From Talpa occidentalis (taxonomy: Eukaryota; Chordata; Mammalia; Eulipotyphla; Talpidae), in NCBI RefSeq assembly GCF_014898055.3, contig NW_023604295.1, positions 66,737,730 through 66,801,729 on the forward strand: a stretch of 64,000 nt of DNA, read 5' to 3'. Every line of letters begins with the position of its first letter. The first letter of the stretch is position 1. Shown here piece after piece: positions 11,061 through 21,293 of the stretch. The position numbers were made by a program, and so were the translations under genes. The notes under the pieces were generated by a model that saw only the letters and a program-made list of their open reading frames with translations, made no database searches and had not been told where the DNA came from.

Positions 11061-12313
11061 AAAACCCAAATTAGAAGATGTACAATTTTACATGGAAAAA
11101 TGCTTATTTTGTGAAATGTTTTATGGCATACATCTGAAGATAGATGTCTCCTGGGCAGAGTGAAATTCCCTACAACTTCCAGCAGTACATACAAGCTGGC
11201 ACCTTGCCAATGGGACCCTGCAGCTATTCTTAAGAAGACCTTGTGGCTTGAAGCAGTCAGTACAGAATTTTTTTGTTATCGCCTCTTTCATGCTTTCAAA
11301 TGCAGCAGATTTATCAAAATGCTCAGATAGAGCCATAAAAGAATTTCATATTATTTTACTAGAGTCACAGAAAAGGAATCTAAAAATAAAATATCCGCCT
11401 GGCTCCTGGGGTAGAAGCACTTCATGTAGCTTTGTGATTTGACATCACAAGAAATTCCAGGGGAGGCTGGGAAAGCAGGGAGGAAGCCGGGTCAAGGAGT
11501 ATTGGGTTCCAACCTGTGCTTGACTTACTTTGATGATCTGATTTGTTGTATCAAATGGAGCAGAAAAAAAGGCTCTCCAATGAGCATAAGAAGCTACTCT
11601 TAGTTCTAATTCACTCCCTTTGATTTCCCTCAGCAGCATAGATTAAAGATGGGTCTTTCTTTTCGCCTGGTGTGTCTCACTATGGTACTCACTAGGAAAG
11701 AAAGAACCAGTTTTAAAAGATTCTTTTGTCCAACACAGTCTCTTTAACTACCGAAACATCTTCTAGGATGAAGTGCAGTGGTGTTTGATGGTGGCTGAAC
11801 TAGAAATCACTTTCTGTCAATCAAATGCAAACCTACTAACTGGCAGCCACATTATGAAAATCAAGCAAAATGATATGGTTGGGGGGACTCACATTAAAAA
11901 TTCAGTTTTGAATTACCTTACTCCATTCACTTACATAATATAGAGGCACCAAATGGGTGAAAAGCATTGAAACAGCTCAACTGAAATGAATAGGATCATG
12001 ATTGTTCGAAGAGGACCATATCCACACATCTCTGATAAAGGCTCACCAGGCTGAAGTCATGGCCCAGTCACCTATCAGTTGGTAATGGCAAGACTGAGGT
12101 TTGTGAATCAGCAGCCATTGCCAGTCCACAAGAGCAAACATGTTTTAAACATATGTTTGACATGGTGCAATCAATTCATAGACAACTAGTGTATCTAACA
12201 CTACGTGTGCGGCACTAAGACACCCCGAGAGTCGTGCTACAGAGAGATAACACATTTCCCAGATCATTGGAGGCTCTAATTCGCCCCTTATGCCTCACAG
12301 CCCTTTCCAAGAA

Positions 12314-12337
12314 GTGTGTTATCTTGAAGTAACACAC
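12314..12337. repeat. Exact 8-bp inverted repeat, 8-nt spacer
   Basis: GTGTGTTA at 12314-12321 is the exact reverse complement of TAACACAC at 12330-12337. The left arm runs into TTATCT, a GATA-factor-like site. It could be a protein-binding dyad or chance. Confidence 0.6.
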
Positions 12338-13059
12338 CCTTGGCTTGCGCCTTATTGCTTAATTATAATCCCCAAAATGTCAGATCAGAATAATTGCTAT
12401 CCCAATTGCCTACCCATTGTAGGCTTTCTGACTTAACCTAAGTGAACATTTAAAGATACGCAAAAGTTGTTTTGTCCTTGGAGGACGAAATTCCTTTATT
12501 CTTTTCTAAATTACATTGGGAACAGAGAACGCATGGGGAAAGAAGCTGATAATCAGTGAGTTGAATATTTCTACAGCTGGGGTTTCTAATATAGCCCAGC
12601 TTCATAACCTCACCTGCATTCCAGAGCACTGGCATTCCTCTATATCAATATGAGGCCAGGACTGCACACTGTTAGAATTGTATTTGGCAAAAACAGACTT
12701 TGTTTGCTTTCCACGGGCAGATAAGAAGACTCTGAGTAAACTCCATAGATTAGATCTCATAAGACACACTTTTATCTTCATACATACTTCTCTACATACC
12801 ATTTGTTTGTACTAACAGTTTGGTACATTTTATATTAAATATAAGAGACTTCCCCATCAACCCACAAAATGAGTACAATATCTCTTAATGCCTTCCATGA
12901 ATATTATTAATGCTCGATTTTGTCAAACACAAGTTTCCAAAGTATCAGAAATCCTTTAAAGTCCATTGTGTCTACCACTAACGGGGCAGTTGTTAGCACA
13001 ACTCTGTGTCATTTACATTCTGGAAAAAAATAAAAAAGCTTCATTGGGCTGCCAATTCC

Positions 13060-13350
13060 TTTTAGATTAAACATCTAAATTTTTAATCCAGAATTACAGA
13101 TCTAGACTACAAGACCCCAAGCGACCTTCCAGTTCATCATGCTCACTTACATTCTGAGAAAACTAAACTAGAAAACATTGCCCTCACCTGTGATTTCCAA
13201 CATGCAAGCTTTTCTTGTGCTGTTTCCTTTTGCATGAATTCTGCTCTTGTTCTGGATCCACATTCTGTTCCATTTTCATTTTTAAACCCAGTTTCACTTA
13301 TTCACAAGATTCCTGTCTCTCTAAGTCTCTACCTCCACTCCATCAGGCAC
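13060..13350 (+). mobile_element. L2 LINE 3' UTR fragment
   Basis: The motif order CTACAAGACCCC, TCATGCTCACTTACATTCTG, TTTTCTTGTGCTGTTTCCTT and TGCATGAATTCTGCTCTTG follows the L2 3' region, which reads roughly 'tacaaggccctgcatgatc ... ttgctgttccctctgcctggaat' in consensus. It is strongly diverged, as expected for an element inactive for over 80 million years. Confidence 0.65.
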
Positions 13351-13759
13351 TGTGTTGGAAGCTCATGTGAGAAAACAGGCTCACATGATCTAACATTTAC
13401 CATCCAACAGGATATCGCTGTGACTGCGGGCTTCCGGGGACAATGGGTACCCAGCTGAGGATGGCCCACCAGCCTGTGTGGTGAGGTAAGGTTTCCTGAA
13501 GAAGGTGGTGTTGAGTAACAATTAAGGATGAGTGTGTGCTTGGTCAGGAGGAAGAAAGTAAAGGCCTTCCCAGGTGGAGCGAATCATGAGCACTGGTGGA
13601 GGCAGTTTCTCTCCAAACTCAGCGCCACTCAGGGTCCTGCTCAAGAACCACCGGCGTTGCTGTTTTCTGGATGAGACACTACTTACCTGACACTATCTCA
13701 TCCTGTGAAATTGGTATAATAGTGCTCATCCTATTTAGTTGAAAAGTTTCTGTAAAAAT
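13351..13759. other. Possible ancient repeat remnant, otherwise unique
   Basis: The stretch GTGAGGTAAGGTTTCCTGAA to AGGAAGAAAGTAAAGGCCTT looks like the common old mammalian repeat containing 'aaggatgagt ... gcattccaggcagag', but the match is loose and the family is not assigned. Confidence 0.35.
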
Positions 13760-13770
13760 TGAACACATTA

Positions 13771-14046
13771 GGGCCTTCCTGGTGGCGCAAGAGGTTAAGC
13801 ACCACACTATGAAGCAATCCACAGCTGCTGCAGCACGAGTTCGATCCCTGGCTGGCCAGGGAGCAACCCACATGGCGCAGCAGACCTCTCCTGACTCTTC
13901 TGCTGCTCCCCTCAGCCGTGTATTTCAGTCAGCCTGCCTGATCTGTTCCCAGCTCTGTCTCTGGTGAATCCTCTCATCCCCCGCACATCTGGGCTGTACC
14001 CCAGCTCTTGTATGCATAAATAAATAAATCTTTTAAAAAAGAAATA
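13771..14046 (+). mobile_element. Full-length T+ SINE, older subtype
   Basis: It starts GGGCCTTCCTGGTGGCGCAA, with B box GAGTTCGATCCC and tail TATGCATAAATAAATAAATC then TTTTAAAAAA. The 11-bp duplication TGAACACATTA lies at 13760-13770 and 14047-14057. It has the older body form (CAGTCAGCCTGCCTGATC, CTCTGTCTCTGGTGAATCC). Confidence 0.95.
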
Positions 14047-14380
14047 TGAACACATTACTGGACACAAAAGCATTTAGTGATGATACTGTACTCAATACTG
14101 TTTGTGTATTACTTTTTATGAATGCAATGATATCTATAATAATAAAGTATTATTTTGTTCAAACAATTATAGAATGCACTATGTAGTGCCTGTGTCAAAA
14201 TATCCCACTTACTATTGTGGGATTTTGAATGAGACACATTTTGTTTGCATCTCAGTGAATCTTCTTTAACAGAATCATCATATACTCTAAGCACTATGAG
14301 AATTAAAGCAGCATGTATAAAGTGTTTAAAACTGTGCATAGCACATTACATAAATAATAAGTAGATCAAAAATTATCTTT

Positions 14381-14544
14381 CAAAGATTTGTTTTATTTAT
14401 TTATGAACACAAGAGCTGGGGTATAGGCCAGAGGTATGGGGGGTTGAGAAGATTTGCCAGAGAGAATGGGAAGCAGAACAGGTAGATCTACTGAAATACA
14501 CTGCTGAGGGGAGAAGCAGGCGAGACAGGAGAGGTCTGTTGCAC
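14381..14544 (-). mobile_element. 5'-truncated T+ SINE with target duplication
   Basis: Tail and body are present, but the minus-strand sequence begins inside the body at GGTGCAACAGACCTCTCC, so the whole tRNA head is missing. The flanking repeat CAAAAATTATCTTT (14367-14380) and CAAAAATTATTTT (14545-14557) shows that the truncation happened during integration, as in LINE-1-style target-primed reverse transcription. Confidence 0.9.
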
Positions 14545-14557
14545 CAAAAATTATTTT

Positions 14558-16552
14558 AAATGCAAGCTTGTTTTCTTTCAAAATCATCTCACTTTTTTAA
14601 GGACAACTCAAATTCAGGTTTTGTTCTACTATTATATCCACATACCTATTTTAAACCATCTCAATATATTTTTTTAAGTTTGGTGGTTAATTAAATCATC
14701 ATGCCTATACTTCTTTATAAAGAGGACCAAAATTTGGAATTTGTGTAGTCATTCCGAAAAGTGTGGATTTGGGTTTTTTACAAAAGCAAAATAAATATGA
14801 ATTCAAAGTCTCTTTATTACTAGTTCCATATAATTATATTGTGACTGTATTCCATTTCTTCTGCTTGCTGAAAGACTGATATTTTAAAATGAGGCTTTTC
14901 CCATCAGTCATAACCGAGTATTTTTAAAAAGCATTATAAATTCCCTAATTTTTTTGAAGTTATGTTAATAACAGCCAAGGCAATTGTTCCTTCTGTGTTC
15001 AGCTTCTCTTACTAGAAAATGGTTTCCTCTTTGTTAATTTCTGCGTCCCCTTTATGATATCATGTTTGAGAATTCCTAATATACTCATTACTCTGTGAAT
15101 ATTTTCATTATATTTCTATTATTGAGACAGTAGATAATGTTATTATTTTTTATTATTAATTCCTTGTCTTCATATTGTATTGTGACATAGCAGAAGTTAA
15201 CTATCGTTTTATTCCCACATTAATTCCATTAAGTAGGAACAACTGAGAAAAAAGTGTCATAAACAAATTTAGGTTATGGTTCTAGGAAAAGCTATACCTT
15301 ATTTTGCTTTTATTTTTATATCTGTATCAATCTTTTTTATTAAACATACTTTGTAGCTAATTTGATTTATATTCTGAGATGCATTATGAATATAAAGTTC
15401 ACTGATTATATATTTCATATTCTTTCAAATGACTTTTAAAAGGTAGGTTTCCATGGGGGAAGGTGAATGAGTTGAGCCATATTAAGGAATTTTTCCATAT
15501 TTTCCATCTATGAAAAAATTATACCCCACAAATGGAAATAATAAAATAATAACTTTATTATGTGAAATTATTAATGTTTAGTGAGGTAGCTAATTCCTCA
15601 TATAATTATTTGAAAGAAAATATCTATGTATGTAACATGTATATACACACATTTATACATATGTAATTTATTTTCTAATTTTTCACAAGCCAACCACTTA
15701 TTAAAAAGATGCATTATGGACTATGTTAATCAGGACATATTTACATAAGTTTATTTAGAATGCTCAAATGCATGTTATATATATAATACTACTTTTACTT
15801 TTGCATCCTGATTCTGCTATTTATTAGATTTGAAATTTGGGGTGTGTATATGAATCTATTGTGAATATCTGGTATCTCATCTGTAAAAAATGTGAGGGAA
15901 TACCTCTTACTCAGTGTAATGAGAAAGATCCCACTCTTAACGAAGGAGCTATAAAAGTAGCTCTATAACTTTTTTTAATTTCATAATTATCAGTAACATT
16001 ATAATTTTAAAACCTCTTATTGAGGCAAGTATATATAAGCTTATATTTTAGGAGAACCTAAGAGTTAATTAAAAGTTGTGCTTGTAGCAAACTCTAAGTT
16101 ATCTCAGTTGTTTTCCATGTTTTTCTACAGTAACAAGTATGAATCTTTGATGCCTAATATTTACCAGGAATCCAGATGAACACTTTCTTCTATTAGTTCA
16201 TTTTATCCTTCGAAGTACCATAAGGAGAAATTATTAACCACCTTGTGTATACCTGAAAAATGAGCTTGAGACAGATTTGTAATAATTAACAATAATGCCA
16301 AAATAATCAGCAAATTATTTATAATAATTACATGTATTCTAGGTAAGTTGTGGCTTTACAGCCATGTATACCTGATTTAATGTGCACCATGATGTGCTTT
16401 TTATATTCCTTTTATATATATTCTATATTTAGGAACCCCAATTAACAAAGGTTTCTTCATGGGTGATTTTCATATCTAAACCAGTCTTAGATACAATGTC
16501 TTGGTGGGCAAGTTTTATTTCACATATTTCTTATGGTACAAAGAATTTAACT
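14558..16552. other. AT-rich unique sequence with one possible MIR
   Basis: Apart from the MIR-like piece at 15800-15935, no repeat or gene is recognised. The base composition is very AT-rich, with stops in all frames. Confidence 0.5.
15800..15935 (+). mobile_element. Possible MIR remnant
   Basis: ATTCTGCTATTTATTAGATT, then ATCTCATCTGTAAAAAATG and AATACCTCTTACTCAG keep the spacing of the MIR core and the 'cctcatctgtaaaatggg' segment. Similarity is low. Confidence 0.45.
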
Positions 16553-16574
16553 GTGTGACTCATAAATACCTCTT

Positions 16575-16829
16575 TTAAAAAAGATTTATTTTTATTTATT
16601 TACGCAATAAAGAACTGGGGTATAGGCCAGAGATGCAGGGGGTGAAAAGATTCACCAGAAACAGAGTGGGGAGCAGAACAGACAAATCTACTGAGATACA
16701 CTGCTAGACAGGAGAGGTCTGCTGCACCATGTGGGTTAGATCCCTGGCCGGGAATCAAACTCATGTTGCAGTGGCTGGTGATAGCTTGATAGTGCTGAGA
16801 CTTAACCCCCTTATGCCACCAGGGAGGTC
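16575..16829 (-). mobile_element. Full-length T+ SINE, older subtype, diverged
   Basis: Its duplication starts TGTGACTCATAAATAC near 16554 and reappears as TGTGACTCACAAATAT at 16830-16845, so the copy is old enough for the two sides to differ. The body has a short deletion where CTGAGGGGAGCAG would be (CACTGCTAGACAGGAG). Confidence 0.92.
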
Positions 16830-16845
16830 TGTGACTCACAAATAT

Positions 16846-17290
16846 CTTTACAGAATGAATATATTAAAAATATCAAACAAATGAGTATATCTTAAATTAA
16901 CCATGGAGGCAGAGGTAGGAATAACATTTTAAATCCTTGTCCCTAATACTTAATTTTTTCTCAACTAATTATGACTGATAAGGGCAAGTCCTTGATAGTA
17001 GTATTTAAATAGAAATAGACACATGACTAAGCCTTGCTCAGATAGAAATATTTAAAGGCTAATCAGTATTTACATGTACCCTCTTCAGAAGCCAGAGAAA
17101 TGATAGTGGGGTCACATAATCCAAAACCTGACAACATCTAAAATAGAACTTTTATTCAGGCTGAAATAAATTTCCTGAATAAAAAATATCTGCATCCCTA
17201 ATAACACAGGAAAAGAAACAACTACAAATGTTACAGTGTGTTCAAAATACTTATTTTTCTAATTGGTTTACCTAGTTGCTTGTATTCTGC
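16846..17290. other. Unique sequence, nothing recognised
   Basis: No repeat or exon is visible. An approximate 40-bp copy of the LINE-1 segment at 18059-18100 begins at 17293. Confidence 0.5.
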
Positions 17291-17339
17291 CATGTATGTG
17301 AACATGGCAGTATAAGTTTCCCTTTGAATTAGTGGAGTG

Positions 17340-18155
17340 TAGTATCCCCCTCTCATGTGCTGCTACCATCGTCCACCACCACTAATGGATTTCCCTCCCT
17401 GCTTTATTAGAGCTCCTTCCTCCTCTGTATCACTCAGTTCTTTTTTTTTTTTTTTAAGATTTATTTATTATGCATATAAGAGCTGGGGTAAAGGCCAGAG
17501 GGGTGTGTGTGTGGGGAGGGATGAAAGGATTCACTGGAGACAATCGGGGAACAGAACAAGCCAATCGAACAAAGTACACCACTTTGGGAGGGGAGCAGCG
17601 GGTGAATCAGGAGAGGTCTGCTGCGCCATGTGGGTTGCTCCCTGGCTGGCCCCAGGGATCGAACTCGTGCTGCAGTGGCTGGGGATAGCTTCACAGGCTG
17701 CGTTTTAACCCTGTGCCACTAGGGAGGCCACTGGATCGCTCAGTTCTATAGTTAGTTTTCAAGAGTTAGTTTTTAAGCTTGGCTTTATCTGATCCTCTGT
17801 TTTTTGTTTTTGTTTTTGTTTTTCATTATATTCCATATATAAGTGATGCTATTTGGTATTTACTTTCTCTTTTTGATTTATTTTGCTTAGCATATCACTT
17901 TCAGTTCCATCCATGTTGACCCAAATGGCTTGAGTTTGTCTTTTTTTTTTTTTCAAATGTCTAGTATCCCATTGTGTGAATATGCTGCATCTTGTTGATC
18001 TACTCATCTGTTTGGGGGAACCTAGGTTGTTTCCATATTCTGGCTATAGTAAATTGTGCTGCTGTGAACATGGCAATACAAGTTTCCCTTTGAATTAGCG
18101 TTTTTGTGTTCTTTGTGTAGATACCTAGGAGTGGTCTTTCTGGGTTGTATGGCAG
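17340..18155 (-). mobile_element. Old LINE-1 fragment split by a SINE
   Basis: Minus-strand LINE-1 ORF2/3' UTR pieces flank the SINE at 17442-17731. Diagnostic plus-strand strings are TCACTTTCAGTTCCATCCATG, CTAGTATCCCATTGTGTGAA, ACCTAGGTTGTTTCCATATT and ATACCTAGGAGTGG, which are complements of the ORF2 C-terminal region. Reading frames are destroyed. The nested SINE shows that the LINE-1 came first. Confidence 0.85.
17442..17731 (-). mobile_element. T+ SINE nested in an old LINE-1
   Basis: The target duplication TGTATCACTCAGTTCT (17426-17441) / TGGATCGCTCAGTTCT (17732-17747) matches at 14 of 16 positions. A GTGTGTGTGTGGGGAGGG expansion replaces the usual body start (17503-17520). The overlapping open frames on both strands between 17355 and 17708 are SINE plus flank, not a gene. 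Confidence 0.93.
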
Positions 18156-18515
18156 ATCCATTCATTTGGTAGAAATATTAGTTTCCCTTGACATACTTCT
18201 TCCTTTCTAACAACAGAGAGAGATTTGGAGTTCATTTTTATTTAATGGTGTGTAATGCTGTAGCTTATGTTGGTATCAGATACTAAGAGAACCATCCTAT
18301 TAGAAAACTGATAGGAACATTTTATAACAAATGATAGTGATCATCATGGAAAGGTACTAAACTATACTCCAATTGAAAAGGTTTCCCCAAATACTTCCAA
18401 AAGTCTGAGTCATCAAATTTTAACAAAGTAAGACTTCAAAGATACAGCAAACTATATCATTTTGAACTTGTGCTTCTAATCAGTACATACTGTAAGGAAT
18501 ATGTTTAAAAATCTT

Positions 18516-18527
18516 TTTTTTAAATAT

Positions 18528-18558
<31 letters not shown>

Positions 18559-18810
18559 TTATTTATTTATTTATGCAAGCACTGGGTACAGTCAGAAGTG
18601 TGGGAGGGTGAGGGAATTCACCAGAGTCAGAGCGGGGAACAGAACAGGCAGAATGACAAAATACACTGCTGAGGGGAGCAGCGGGCATGGCGGGAGAGGT
18701 CTGCGCGCCATGTGGGACCCTCGCCAGTGGCCGGGGATCGAACCTGCACTGCAGAGGCTGTGGGCAGCTTCGCAGCCCACTGCTCAACCGCTGCGCCACC
18801 AGGGAGGCTC
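18516..18810 (-). mobile_element. T+ SINE of the younger subtype with long tail
   Basis: CpG-bearing head CGCTGCGCCACCAGGGAGGC (plus strand), B-box GGGGATCGAACC and body with GCGGGCATGGCGGG. The duplication TGTTTAAAAATCTT (18502-18515) / TGTTTTAAAAATCTT (18811-18825) differs by one T. Its tail has expanded into a tetranucleotide microsatellite. Confidence 0.95.
18525..18574. repeat. (ATTT)n microsatellite from a SINE tail
   Basis: About twelve ATTT units with one irregular join (TTATTATTTA). It grew from the AATAAA tail of the adjacent minus-strand SINE and is likely length-variable. Confidence 0.85.
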
Positions 18811-18825
18811 TGTTTTAAAAATCTT

Positions 18826-19734
18826 AATTGTATTATTTTATAAAAGAAAAATGCCTATTAGTTTGACTTACATTGAAAAATCTCCTTGAACACACTGTAA
18901 CTTAGCTGTGCTGGGAATTGTAATTGTACAGTGATCATTTGTCTTCTCTTTCTATTTCTTTATTTTTTTGAATAATTTATTTATTTAAAAAATTGATTCA
19001 TTCTTTAAATTGTGGTGACATTAGGATCCTCCCTATCAGGTATTGCCACCACAGGAAACTCACTACCAAAACATCCATAGTCCACCACTAAAGAACTGTC
19101 TTCTCATTTTTGGAGCAGAGGTAAGTTGTTAAGTCTTGGGTGTCATTGTCCCACAATATTCATACTTAGAATTTGACATGCCTTGACAAATGTTCACAAT
19201 TATGGCATACTTTTAAACTTTTCTTATTCTTTATAAGGAAATAAAAACTAGACAAAGATATAATGTTGTTGCCAATTATTGGAATTTAGTCAATGTTTTC
19301 CTACTTGAGATGACATAAACTTTTAAATAACACCATCTGGAGAGTTAGCAGAAATAGAAATGAAGTACTGAGTGTATGAAATTACATGACTATGGCTAAT
19401 ATAGTCTTAAATAATTTCTATTCAAGTATAATGAAGCATTTTTAAATGAATCCTGTGCTTCACCAAAATGTTTCACCCCATTTTCAGAACTATTAGAAAA
19501 CCATTATTTTATGGAAAAATTAAAGTTTCCCTTTTCCTTAAAACTTAACATTTTTTATTGTTCTTCTCATGGAAATTTAGAGAAAGTAAACATGAGTACA
19601 GATTCCAGAGGTTATGTAATAAAACATCGTCATTTGATAAGAAAACTGAAAGTGATACTTGTTTTTTCCTGTGCCTTGGCACTGACTTTTCTCTCCTTCT
19701 GGAACATTTTCACACTTACCTACACTTAGATTTT
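18826..19734. other. Mostly unique; possible LINE-1 scrap near 19000
   Basis: AAATTGTGGTGACATTAGGATC and TCCATAGTCCACCACTAAAG near 19005-19095 look like complement fragments of an old LINE-1 3' UTR. The rest is unrecognised. Confidence 0.35.
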
Positions 19735-20070
19735 GACTTTGTCGCTTTTAGATCTTGGCTCAAATGTCATCATCAAGGAGGTCTGCTCTGACCACAGTAT
19801 AAAATCAATATCTCTATCCTATTATCCTGGCTTTTGCACTCTTTGCAGTTATTTTACTCGATTTTCATATTTGCTGTTATTCATTCATTTTCTGTCTCCC
19901 TCTTCTAAAGTGTTACCACCACAAAAAAACAAAACAAAACAAAAAAAAAACCCAAGAAATTTATTTTCTTCACTGTCGCATCCCCAGTTCCTATATCAGA
20001 ACCTGGCCAACAACAGGACCTCAACTGGTATTTGTTTAAAAACTGACTGGATACATGAGTGGATGAATTC
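19735..20070 (+). mobile_element. L2 LINE 3' end
   Basis: The order TCTTGGCTCAAATGTCATCA, AGGAGGTCTGCTCTGACCAC, TCATTTTCTGTCTCCCTCTT, ATCCCCAGTTCC, AACCTGGCCAACAACAGGAC and TGGTATTTGTTTAAAAACTG follows the L2 3' UTR closely. A CAAAACAAAAC-rich insertion at 19922-19951 interrupts it. The 136-codon frame across it is LINE 3' UTR, not a gene. Confidence 0.75.
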
Positions 20071-20289
20071 AAAAAGTCATAATTGTATATGTTTAATAAG
20101 GACCTGTTATAACGTATTGGTTGTATTTCATTTACTGACCTAATTGCATGACCCATTTCCCCTCCCTACTCCATATCTCTTATGATTTGTCTACTTTACC
20201 GGGTGTTTATATCTTTAGTGCTCATCATGTTCATAGACCATTACTCAGTATAAAATACTTTTCCTACCACCCTCTAACCTGAATTCCAA

Positions 20290-20418
20290 CTACAGAAATT
20301 CCAGTCATCTTTCAAAGTTTTCTTTCCTTCACAAAGTCCTCTATTTTTCCAACACAATGTGCCCCAGGGCTACTTCTATATTCCCATTATAGTTTTCACT
20401 CACTTTAATTTTCATGTC
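20290..20418 (+). mobile_element. Second, weaker L2-like fragment
   Basis: TTCCAGTCATCTTTCAAAGTT, TTCACAAAGTCCTC, TGTGCCCCAGGGC and CACTTTAATTTTCATGTCC resemble the L2 3' UTR again. The solo LTR at 20425 sits at its right end. Confidence 0.45.
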
Positions 20419-20514
20419 CTTCAGTGTCCCGACCCGCGGGGTTCAGAGGCACGGGAAGAGAAGGGCTGAGGATTGAAATGAGGGGCTTGACGACTTGACG
20501 CTAGCGTTTACTTC

Positions 20515-20520
20515 TTTATT
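20515..20520 (-). terminator. LTR poly(A) signal AATAAA
   Basis: TTTATT on the plus strand, which is AATAAA on the minus strand, about 90 bp from the 3' end of the LTR, as expected for the R region. Confidence 0.65.
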
Positions 20521-20652
20521 TTTCCTTTTACTACTTTTACATAACTTTCTTTTCCCTGACTTTCTTACTTCCCTGACCTTCTCTCTGCTCCTCTCGCTAT
20601 AACCTCTCTCAATGACCTCTCGCAATAATCTTTTCCTTCTCGTGGTTCTCTT

Positions 20653-20660
20653 CTTATATC
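20653..20660 (-). promoter_or_regulatory. LTR TATA-like element
   Basis: The plus strand CTTATATC is GATATAAG on the minus strand, placed between the U3 motif cluster and the poly(A) signal. Confidence 0.6.
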
Positions 20661-20710
20661 CTGGTAGCTCCTCCCATCGTACCTCCCAGTCTCATTTGAT
20701 TAATAGGAAA

Positions 20711-20788
20711 CACCTGTGGTTTCTCAGCAGGCAAACGGTAAAGCAAAAACTAATTAATGGCACGTGTGTTGCGCAACACGGCGCATGC
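20711..20788 (-). promoter_or_regulatory. Cluster of factor-binding motifs in the LTR U3
   Basis: Within 78 bp: a CACCTG E-box overlapping TGTGGTTT, the RUNX/core-binding-factor site known from retroviral enhancers (20711-20722); a canonical CACGTG E-box (20761-20766); an exact 14-bp palindrome GTGTTGCGCAACAC (20766-20779) centred on TTGCGCAA, the C/EBP consensus; and GCGCATGC (20781-20788), close to an NRF1 site. They lie upstream of the LTR TATA box. Motif matches are seen; binding is inferred. Confidence 0.6.
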
Positions 20789-21020
20789 TCCAGGCGGCTC
20801 CGGACACTTCAGTCCCCAGCTGATACTGGAATTTAAACACTTGGTTAGTAAAGAAGCTAACATATTTCTAAATATAACAAGCACAAAGAATTGCATAGTT
20901 ACGATAACTAGAAAAGACAGAATAAATGAATCTAATTTAATATTTTATTATTGAGACTCGGTGAGGTTGATGCTAAAAATCACTTCAAATTCCTATTTAA
21001 TTAATCCAATCTGCCTTTTA

Positions 21021-21293
21021 TTTATTTATTTTTTAAAATTTTATTTATTTATTTATACAAGCACTGGGTACAGTCAGAAGTGCGGGAGGGTGAGAGAATT
21101 CACCAGAGCCAGAGCAGGGTACAGAGCAGGCAGAAGAACCGAAGTACACTGCTGAGGGGAACAGCAGTTGGCAGGAGAGGTCTGCGTGCCATGTGGGACC
21201 CTCTTCTGGTGGCCAGGGAGCAGCTGGGGATCGAACCGGCGCTGCAGAGGCTGCGGGCAGCTTCGCAACCCAGCGCTTAACCGGGGAGGCCCT
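21021..21293 (-). mobile_element. T+ SINE, younger subtype, with A-box deletion
   Basis: The target duplication CAATCTGCCTTTTA lies at 21007-21020 and 21294-21307. The head reads GCGCTTAACCGGGGAGGCC on the plus strand, missing about 11 bases (CTGCGCCACCA in other copies) that hold most of the pol III A box. The body belongs to the CpG-rich subtype (CTTCTGGTGGCCAGGGAGCAG). Confidence 0.94.

Larger units (their letters stand above)
10701..13059. other. Repeat-poor unique block, candidate conserved noncoding region
   Basis: No interspersed repeat is recognised over more than 2 kb. The segment 11990-12430 keeps several CpGs in an otherwise CpG-poor window and holds an exact inverted repeat (GTGTGTTA/TAACACAC, 12314-12337) and an AT-rich homeodomain-like core GCTTAATTATAATCC near 12356. 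No open frame is long or exon-like, so a regulatory role is more plausible than coding, though this is inference. Confidence 0.45.
20425..20806 (-). mobile_element. Solo LTR of a class II (betaretrovirus-like) endogenous retrovirus
   Basis: On the minus strand the element runs TGTCCGGA...TCGGGACA, so both ends form the TG...CA inverted termini typical of LTRs. The 6-bp duplication CTTCAG flanks it exactly (20419-20424 and 20807-20812); six bases is the usual value for class II elements. A TATA-like ATATAAG (minus strand, complement of 20653-20660) and an AATAAA poly(A) signal (complement of 20515-20520) are correctly ordered and about 140 bp apart. It is 382 bp with no internal viral genes, so it was left by recombination between two LTRs. 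CpG content is far above the surroundings, suggesting a fairly recent insertion. The small open frames here are not genes. Confidence 0.93.

Noticed and set aside
13771..14046. Assigning the SINE to ruminant/cetacean CHR elements, which also begin GGCCTCCCTGGTGGCGCAG
   Set aside because: Only the first ~20 bases agree. The anticodon region, body and T+ tail differ from the CHR/Bov consensus I know.
18525..18574. CRISPR-like or regulatory direct repeats
   Set aside because: Simple ATTT microsatellite with no spacers; vertebrate DNA.
19733..20143. 136-codon plus-strand frame
   Set aside because: Explained by the L2 LINE 3' UTR with an A-rich interruption.
20281..20812. A full provirus around the class II LTR
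   Set aside because: No second LTR, primer-binding site or gag/pol/env sequence lies next to it, and the target duplication encloses only one LTR.
20443..20836. Arg/Lys-rich frame on the minus strand and a second frame on the plus strand
   Set aside because: Both lie in the class II solo LTR; simple purine-rich U3/R sequence gives the basic composition.
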